This document shows positions 10,696 to 16,953 of a stretch of DNA of 16,953 nucleotides, one piece after another (position 1 is the first letter of the stretch; every line of letters starts with the position of its first letter). The notes below the pieces were generated by a model that ran no database searches, was not told the origin of the DNA, and saw nothing but the letters and a program-made list of their open reading frames with translations. The DNA is from Haplosporangium gracile (taxonomy: Eukaryota > Mortierellomycota > Mortierellomycetes > Mortierellales > Mortierellaceae), in the NCBI GenBank assembly GCA_015499985.1, contig JAAAUF010000189.1, positions 373-17,325 on the forward strand, given 5' to 3'. The translations under genes and the position numbers were made by a program.

Positions 10696-13600
10696 ATGTA
10701 CTGGGCGACAGGAAGCGCACGCGTTTTAGCGGTCGAGCCGTCGCTGCTCAAGCCCAGCTCTGATGGCGAGGATGAAGAGCTGGAGCTGGTCCTTCCCGTC
10801 ATCACCTCAGGACAGGACCATGGCATCGACATCGAGGCCAATTCCCAGAAGGGTATCATGTCCCGTGTTGTTAAAGGCGCCGGCAGTGGCATCGTCGACA
10901 TGGCACGAAACGAACAGGGATCTCTCTGGGCGACCATCACGCGTGAGTCCATTCAACTCTGGGTTCATAGGGTAATTATGAGATTGCATAGCGCAGATTT
11001 CAGGCGCGCGATAGTGTGCCAATGGGTAGATGAATTCAAGCTAAAAAGAATGCATATTAACCATATATGTCTACGTTGCGGATGAATACTATGTTAGCCT
11101 GTGGGCGTGATTGCCAAGGTTGTGAGGACACCAAAGTCGCTTCTAGATCATGGCGCCAACTTGAAGGTCATGTGGAAACCCGACTCGACCATGCTGGTCG
11201 TCGTCGTAAGTCATACCTTGCTTATCGACAATGGTTCGATTGATCCCTGTTGTGCAATTGATATATTGTCTTTTTTTTCGCAGAAACTGACCACAAAAAG
11301 TGATTTGTAAATGAGGATAGACCGAACAAAGCTTTCTGCACCTCTACAAGATCGCACCTCAAGGAAACGACGGCGCAAGCTATCAACTCACCAACAGCAA
11401 AAGCTATGCATTGGGGCCAGGAGAAGGTGTTGGCTTTCCCGACCTCACCATCAAGTTCAAGATGACTATCAAAATGGACGCCGGAGTCTCCAGGTAATAA
11501 TTAGCCCAATGGTTTTCATTTTCTCATGTCATAGCTTGCAGGATGATTGTCAAGAATTATGCTCATTACCAGGACACTGATGCATTAAACTTTGCTGGAT
11601 ACCTCCATTAGCATGGTCGGATTGGATTCGGATATTGTGGTGGCCACAGTCAGCCCACCCGCAGTACAGCTTATCCCTTGGGCGGGCAAGGTTGATGTCA
11701 AGACATGTTTGATCCGCCATATGAGCTTTTTGCTGGACAAATCTGTCATGATTGTCGCCATGAGCCGGTTCCCAAAGTCGACCACCCAAACATGGTGCAT
11801 GTCCGACGGAAAAGCTTACATCGTATACTATACCCCCAACTCGTCCGATGCAGCCTCTCTCAGTTCGGTATGTGTTGTGTTTTGGTTGGAATGTTGAATG
11901 CTCTGTGGAAGCAAGCGCTTTTGGATCTAATTATTCATACTTTTGACTTTGAATGAATGATAGGTATCATCGAATGGTGAGAGCTGGTATGGATTCTGCT
12001 TCCATGGAAACCCCGAAGGATTCGACAGGCAAGACGCAGGCGTTGTTGCAGCGAGTAATCCGGAATACAGCCTCTTGGCCATTGGAACTCGAGGGTATGT
12101 TAAATTGAAATGGTCTGCACTATGGACTGAAACCAAAGGAGGACATAGCGTTAACAATGTTTTATTTTTCATTTGTACACAGAGGTGACGTTCGTATTTT
12201 TAAGTCAGGAGAGCATGCAGGGCAGTGGGTGTTTTCGCACAAATTAGCGCTGAAGGAATCACAGAGCTATGTCGGCGGCCCTCCGGATAGGATTGTCTCA
12301 CTGGCATGGAACTCTGATGGAAGCGCACTTGCGGTTGGACAGGAGTCCCGTTGCCCGTCCATTTGGAGTGTCTATGGACGTCGCCTCTTCCCCTCCGGGT
12401 CACACGATATACCCAGCTTGTAAGAATTCGCTGTGTTGTCTTACTTTCTAGAGAATTTTCGCTACTATTGCTTGTGACTAATCATTATAACCTCTATAAT
12501 TCAATAGGAAAAAAGCTACCGAGGATCCATATCTGCAAGGATCCAGAGCATTGGTAAGACAAGACTTGTAGATATGATGTAACTTATTCGACTTCTTGCG
12601 GTTCAGCAGGTGGACTAACTAATCTCGTTCTTCCTTGTCCCGTGCATATTAGTTCTGGAGTGCAGGAAACATGGATTTGATTGTTCTAAGCTCTGACGAC
12701 TCGAGCTGTAAGTGACAGAACTGTGTTCTCAACAACAGGATGGAGGTCAGGTATGGAATTATTGGACCCATCAAACTCATCGTACTTCTTGCTTTACTTT
12801 CTCTAGTAAATTTCTATGCAATTCCCTGCGCAAAAGCCTTATCATCAGTACAGAACCAACTGGTAAGTCTCATTTCTGACTGGACTTGAATAGAGTCATG
12901 CTTTATGCGATGTTCCGGTTATAGACTTACATCCATCGTCCCCATATACATAGAGCTCTGCTCCTCAATGCTTGTTGCACTTGAACGACCGCCTTTTGCT
13001 TTACAGCGAAGGACATCGTCAGGACGTGACTTCGACTATCAACCCCGATACCTTTGTCTGGAACAACGTCATGGTAGGTAGCTTCAGGACTCGCCTTGCA
13101 TCCTGATGCTCATGAGATCCATGACTAACCAGACTTTCGTCCGGCTCCTCTAGGTTCCGCCAGTTTACTTGAGCGATAATTGGCCAATTCGGTACTCTTG
13201 CCTGAGTCAGGATGGTCATTACTTAGCCATTGCAGGACGACGTGGACTGGCACATTACAACTTGCACTCATGCCGCTGGAGATTGTTTGGAAACTGGGCA
13301 CAGGAGCAATCTTTCAAAGTTCAAGGCGGCCTGGCTTGGTTCAAAAACATTCTCATTGCTGGGTGCGAAACGATACAAGAGCAAAAGTTTGAGGTAAGCG
13401 CAGGAGGATTGAGGCAAGGACGCGTTTAAAGGGTCGGTGTCCACTGGAGCAGCCTGCACGGATCTAACAATTATTTTTGTATTTACTGTCGTATAGCTGC
13501 GTTTGTACCAACGCGAGAATAATCTGGACAATAACAATATTTTGTTCACGGAACAGTTTGAGTCGCGCATCGCGCATATCTCTGTTTGGCGGTCATCTCT

Positions 13601-15559
13601 TCTTGTCTACACAGCTAACAACACCCTCTACTGTTACTCCCTTGGAACTGGTAAGAATTCTGTCGCTGTTCACTCTTGATCTTATTTACGTCTAAGACAC
13701 GAGACTAATACTTTTTATCATCATACTTTTTTAGCCAAGCGGATCGATCTGCAGCTGGTATGGAAAACTTCATTGCAGGATATCGTAGAGTCACCAACAT
13801 TGCTCAAATCTGTGTCCATTTTGACCACGGAGGGCGCCGATGGCGACGTCGCAACACACATCACTCTCCTTGTTGACGGCAAGATCTACTTTTTGCGTCC
13901 TGAGTTCTTGGTAAGTATCGCTCGACAACCGATACCGTGATGATCTCAATGAGGATATATGTGTTTTCCAGAGCTTTTTCTAACGATGGTGTGTTCTGTT
14001 GACATTAGGCTGACGGAAACGTGAGGCTGTCGTTCAGGCAGATCACAGACAAGGTCGAATACTACTGGATCACGCGGTCAGCCCATGATGCAAACGACTT
14101 TTCTCTCTGGGCATTCAACGGCACTACGCTCAAAGTAATAATCACAGGATGTTCTATCATGTCGTCTGCCAAGAGAACTCAGACGACATTGCGTTTACTA
14201 ATCATCATCCTTCCCTGCTTTGAACTTGAAATTAGATGTGGTGGCATGTCTTTGGACCTGGAGGCAGTGAGCGGAGTTTGGCTGCGTTCGCAAAACATAA
14301 CTTTTTGGAGATGGATATTGAGTTTTATCCACTAGGTAACTATGCCCTGCTGTTTGCACTGGATGTCATTGTCATTCGATTGCCCTACGGAATCAGAGTC
14401 TAATTTTTCTCATTGTTCTCCTGTAGCCATTTTGCCTGAACGTGGTATTGTTCTCGGTCTGGAACCAGAGATTGCTATCCATAAACCCAAGTCCCTTGCC
14501 ATGTTCAAAATGGCCACCAAGGTACAATAAGCTCCGATTGATCCTCAACTATCCCTCTCACGATATCGAACAAACAAACTGACCTTTCGTTATTTCTCAT
14601 TTTGACTTTCAGACGCATCTTTTCCTTCAAACGATTCTACGTCACTTGCTGACGCACAATGCTGATGGCGAGTGGGAAGCATATGATTTTGCAAAGCATT
14701 ATCAGGAGTTGGGATACTTTGGACATGCGCTAGAGATCCTGCTTCATAATGTTCTTGAAGACGAGGCTGAGTCCGACATTGGGTTTGAAGAAGGTATATT
14801 CTTTTTGTTATTTCGGTTCTTTTGTAGCGTCAATTTTGAGACCTGGTGTGTGTGCGCACCATCTAAACGTCCGCTATACTTCTTTTCCACCGTAATAGGC
14901 GCAGTCCTGCCAAGAGTTGTCAGCTTCTTGCAGCAGTTTCCTCATTACTTGGATGTTATTGTGTCATGCGCACGCAAGACTGAGGTGGCTCTTTGGGAGT
15001 ACCTCTTCACAATTGTGGGAGCACCCAAAGATCTCTTTGAGGTATGCCGCGGCGCGGATTTCAATTGTCTTTGTGCAAGTATTCTGCTGGAGCTTGAGCG
15101 TAGCTAACCTTTAAATCATATCCCACTTCAACACCATTAGCAATGCTTGGCTGCAGATCAGCTGAAGACGGCAACCTCATATCTGCTCATCCTGCACACA
15201 TTGGAGCCTTTGCAGACAACTAGTCAGGACACTGTGCGCCTGTTGGAGATGACTCTCCAAGCTCAGGATTTCGAGGTACTTCCTCATACCTGCTTTTTTC
15301 GCCACCTTGGAAAGGCTATCATTCACAGCGATATTAACGACTACTAATCTCATGCTGCACATATAGTTATGCAAGGAACTCGTCCGGTTTTTGAACTCGA
15401 TTGATTGTAAGTCGTGCTCTTCTCATGTTCGTGAAAATCATCCGAAATGGTGGCAAATGCTTTCAATTTCACTGACGCGTTTGCGCCTCCTCGTACAATT
15501 TAGCCACCGGAGCAACACTTCAGCAAGCATTATCAATGGTCACTATATCAGGCGCCTAG
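10696..15559 (+). CDS. RIC1: RIC1, large subunit of the Ric1-Rgp1 Rab6/Ypt6 exchange factor; 3' end uncertain
   Basis: Ric1 with Rgp1 activates Rab6/Ypt6 at the Golgi for endosome-to-Golgi and intra-Golgi traffic. Twenty-one exons: 10696-10971, 11098-11205, 11321-11493, 11612-11867, 11964-12094, 12183-12419, 12508-12553, 12653-12707, 12807-12862, 12954-13073, 13154-13393, 13497-13650, 13735-13910, 14009-14134, 14236-14335, 14427-14521, 14613-14793, 14899-15041, 15141-15275, 15367-15406, 15504-15559; 967 aa with phase kept throughout. The N-terminal half is a WD40-like propeller: VMWKPDSTMLVVV, SIWSVYGRRL, then DNWPIRYSCLSQDGHYLAIA (494-513), AQEQSFKVQGGLAWF and LRLYQRENNLDN. The C-terminal helical RIC1 domain shows YPLAILPERGIVLGLEPEI, LFLQTILRHLLTHNADGEWE (from about 786), FGHALEILLHNVLEDEAESD, HYLDVIVSCARKTEVALWEY and VGAPKDLFEQCLAADQL, all close to human RIC1. 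The TAG at 15557-15559 ends it about 90 aa short of yeast (1056) and some 450 short of human (about 1423). Confidence 0.9.
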
Positions 15560-16953
15560 ACGAGCCATTGTCCGAAGCATTCACAGGTAAACTATCGAAA
15601 CCAACAAGTATATCCAAAAAGCAATGGCATCAGAGATGGACTGGGTAATGATCCTTATGATGAGTTATTGTGTAAAAGGTTTGAGAGATCTTTGAAGCTA
15701 CCGGCTTTTTCTGTCGCGAAGACCTCTTTTGGCTCTTTGGGTTGTTTGTGTCTTTGCGCTCTTGTATTTGATCTCTTCCGTACTTCCTATCCCTACACTA
15801 TTCTTTACCTTGTTTCTCTATCTCCATTTCACCCGACATATCTCTCACTTTATTGTCTCTCGGGGCATCAAACTGCGCGCTGCTTCTCTCCACTTGGGCA
15901 CCTCGTTTCTAGCATTGACAACGGGCCCTGGCTACCAAGAGCATACATTATACCAAGCGATCTTTTCAAGAGTCCTGGCTTCTATCATTGAGTTTGACGT
16001 ACTTCATATACGTTTTTGGGATCAAAGGCAGATCGCTACATTCACCTGTTCATTATAGCGTGGGGTCTTGAGAGATGATTTGTGTAGATGGAGTTGAAAG
16101 GGGTTCTGGAGATTCGAGGTTTAGGATGGGAAAGGGTAGCACGGGCTGTGTGGGTCTGCTGTGGGGGTGTGAGGATGTGAATGGCACAGAGGTGACTGGG
16201 GAAGGTCATTGATTCTCGGTGGAGGCGATCGTATCTTTGGAGACCTTGCAGGAGAACATCTTTAATTAACACTGAAGGATTTACTTCTTTCCCTTAATGT
16301 CCATTGGTATTACTTACGCTTTCTGTGTGCTCCGATTTAAGCTTGATGACTAACGAACGCTCTTTTGTTTTTCTTTTTTGTTTGGCCTTCTCCTTCTGCT
16401 GCACGTTTCGCTGCACCCATATTTTCTCTGTGCATTCCGGATCACTTCAACCACGGTCTGCTCTAGATACCTCGCCAATTGCTAAATTAGCTTGCACAGA
16501 AAAATAGAGACTGTGAACGTAATTTTATTTTCTTCTATGGGTGGGTCAGTTGAAAGAAATGGGTGTCTCTTTTTTTCCTTCTTGCACACATTGCTGTTGT
16601 GTCTTAAATAGGGCCGAAAGTAAGATATGCCAAGTGCACAAGGATGCATCCATCATCAAAAACAGGAAAAATAGGTCCATCTGGGTCCAAAAAGAAGGAT
16701 GTAAGGCGGAGCCACGTCGAGCATGGAAAACGGGCTTGCGTACACGCACAGGCGCAGGAGTGGAGATGAGAGCTAAATGATGGAGAAAGGGAGCTAAAAG
16801 AAATCAGAGGATTCAACGGACCCATTGGACCAAACTATTCCGCAATGACTATGCATCCTTGTTCTGCACGAGCTCACGGACGACAAGGGTCGTTTCGTTA
16901 TTGTTGTTTTCCTCCGATGTTGGATGGTTGCCGACCCGCCCTCATCCCCCTCC
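15560..16953. other. region without a supportable gene downstream of RIC1
   Basis: About 1.4 kb follow the RIC1 stop. From 15560 to 15991 the RIC1 reading frame stays open for 143 codons, and an overlapping frame stays open to 16058. Both look like side effects of C/T-rich sequence, and neither matched a family I know. Fragments faintly like the next conserved RIC1 segment appear in different frames at about 15609-15760. From 16060 on there are T-rich and G-rich stretches, short Lys-rich - strand frames and no clear splice-consistent gene. A possible - strand C-terminal coding tail touches the right edge (16849-16953). No RNA gene or repeat was recognised. Confidence 0.6.
16849..16941 (-). 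CDS. possible C-terminal tail of a - strand gene at the right edge (very tentative)
   Basis: On the - strand a short open segment ends with TAG at 16851-16849 and reads GNHPTSEENNNN, then TTLVVRELVQNKDA. Codon choice (GTC, CGT, CTC, CAG, AAC, AAG) resembles the well-biased importin gene. Only about 30 codons are open before a TGA at 16944-16942, so an acceptor would have to lie within the last dozen bases or just outside the open segment. No homology was recognised and the opposite strand is also open, so this could be chance. Confidence 0.15.
   Translation of the reverse strand, partial: GRVGNHPTSEENNNNETTLVVRELVQNKDA

Noticed and set aside
10688..10696. TATAAAAAA before the RIC1 ATG as a TATA box
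   Set aside because: It touches the start codon, leaving no room for a leader, and the homology-supported start is at 10696. It is probably just the A-rich context common before fungal start codons.
9935..10729. 264-codon Ser-rich + strand frame
   Set aside because: It is antisense to the acidic and Lys-rich part of CD2BP2, whose GAA/GAG/AAG codons read as Ser/Phe/Leu on the other strand. It also overlaps the divergent promoter.
11101..11310. Continuous frame through RIC1 exon 2 and intron 2
   Set aside because: It is exon coding read into the intron. The spliced model to 11321 restores RIC1 homology, whereas this frame runs into stop without similarity.
15729..16058. 109-codon hydrophobic + strand frame (LYLISSVLPIPTLFFTLFLYL) that could be a membrane protein
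   Set aside because: The stretch is C/T-rich, which yields Leu/Phe/Ser codons and few stops in all frames; a second overlapping frame is equally open. There is no convincing start codon, splice context or family match.

Overview
This looks like a stretch of a nuclear chromosome from an intron-dense, early-diverging fungus. A Mortierella-like Mucoromycota is my best guess, but it is inferred from gene content and intron style and was not searched. The genes are eukaryotic housekeeping genes with many short GT-AG introns, mostly 80-140 nt. Acceptors are overwhelmingly TAG (35 of the 38 I assigned). No prokaryotic, viral, transposon, CRISPR, rRNA or tRNA signal was recognised.

Layout, left to right. 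(1) 217-1261, + strand: the last three exons of a TMEM33/Pom33-family ER and nuclear-envelope membrane protein, whose N-terminus lies left of the window or is unresolved. (2) 1595-5778, - strand: a complete importin-7/8 (Sxm1/Nmd5-type) karyopherin, 9 exons, 1049 aa. (3) 6133-6399, + strand: a single-exon CDC26/APC12 subunit of the anaphase-promoting complex. (4) 6704-8969, + strand: mitochondrial D-2-hydroxyglutarate dehydrogenase, 8 exons, 542 aa. (5) 9028-10359, - strand: an intronless CDS for a CD2BP2/Lin1 U5 snRNP protein with a C-terminal GYF domain. (6) 10696-15559, + strand: RIC1, the large subunit of the Rab6/Ypt6 exchange factor, 21 exons, 967 aa, with an uncertain and apparently truncated 3' end. 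(7) 15560-16953: about 1.4 kb with no gene I can support.

Genes 1/2 and 4/5 converge, the latter with only 58 bp between stop codons. Genes 2/3 and 5/6 diverge from shared promoter regions of about 350 bp. The proteins serve unrelated core processes: nuclear envelope, nuclear import, cell-cycle ubiquitination, mitochondrial 2-hydroxyacid metabolism, splicing and Golgi traffic. Nothing suggests a co-regulated cluster, and I see no evidence of a new multi-gene system.

The points most worth checking are the RIC1 3' end, the TAG acceptor bias, the uORF and leader intron of the CD2BP2 gene, its stop codon embedded in an AATAAA signal, and the repeat-bearing outlier introns. All exon joins were worked out by hand from reading frame, splice dinucleotides and remembered family sequences, so they need RNA-seq or homology confirmation.
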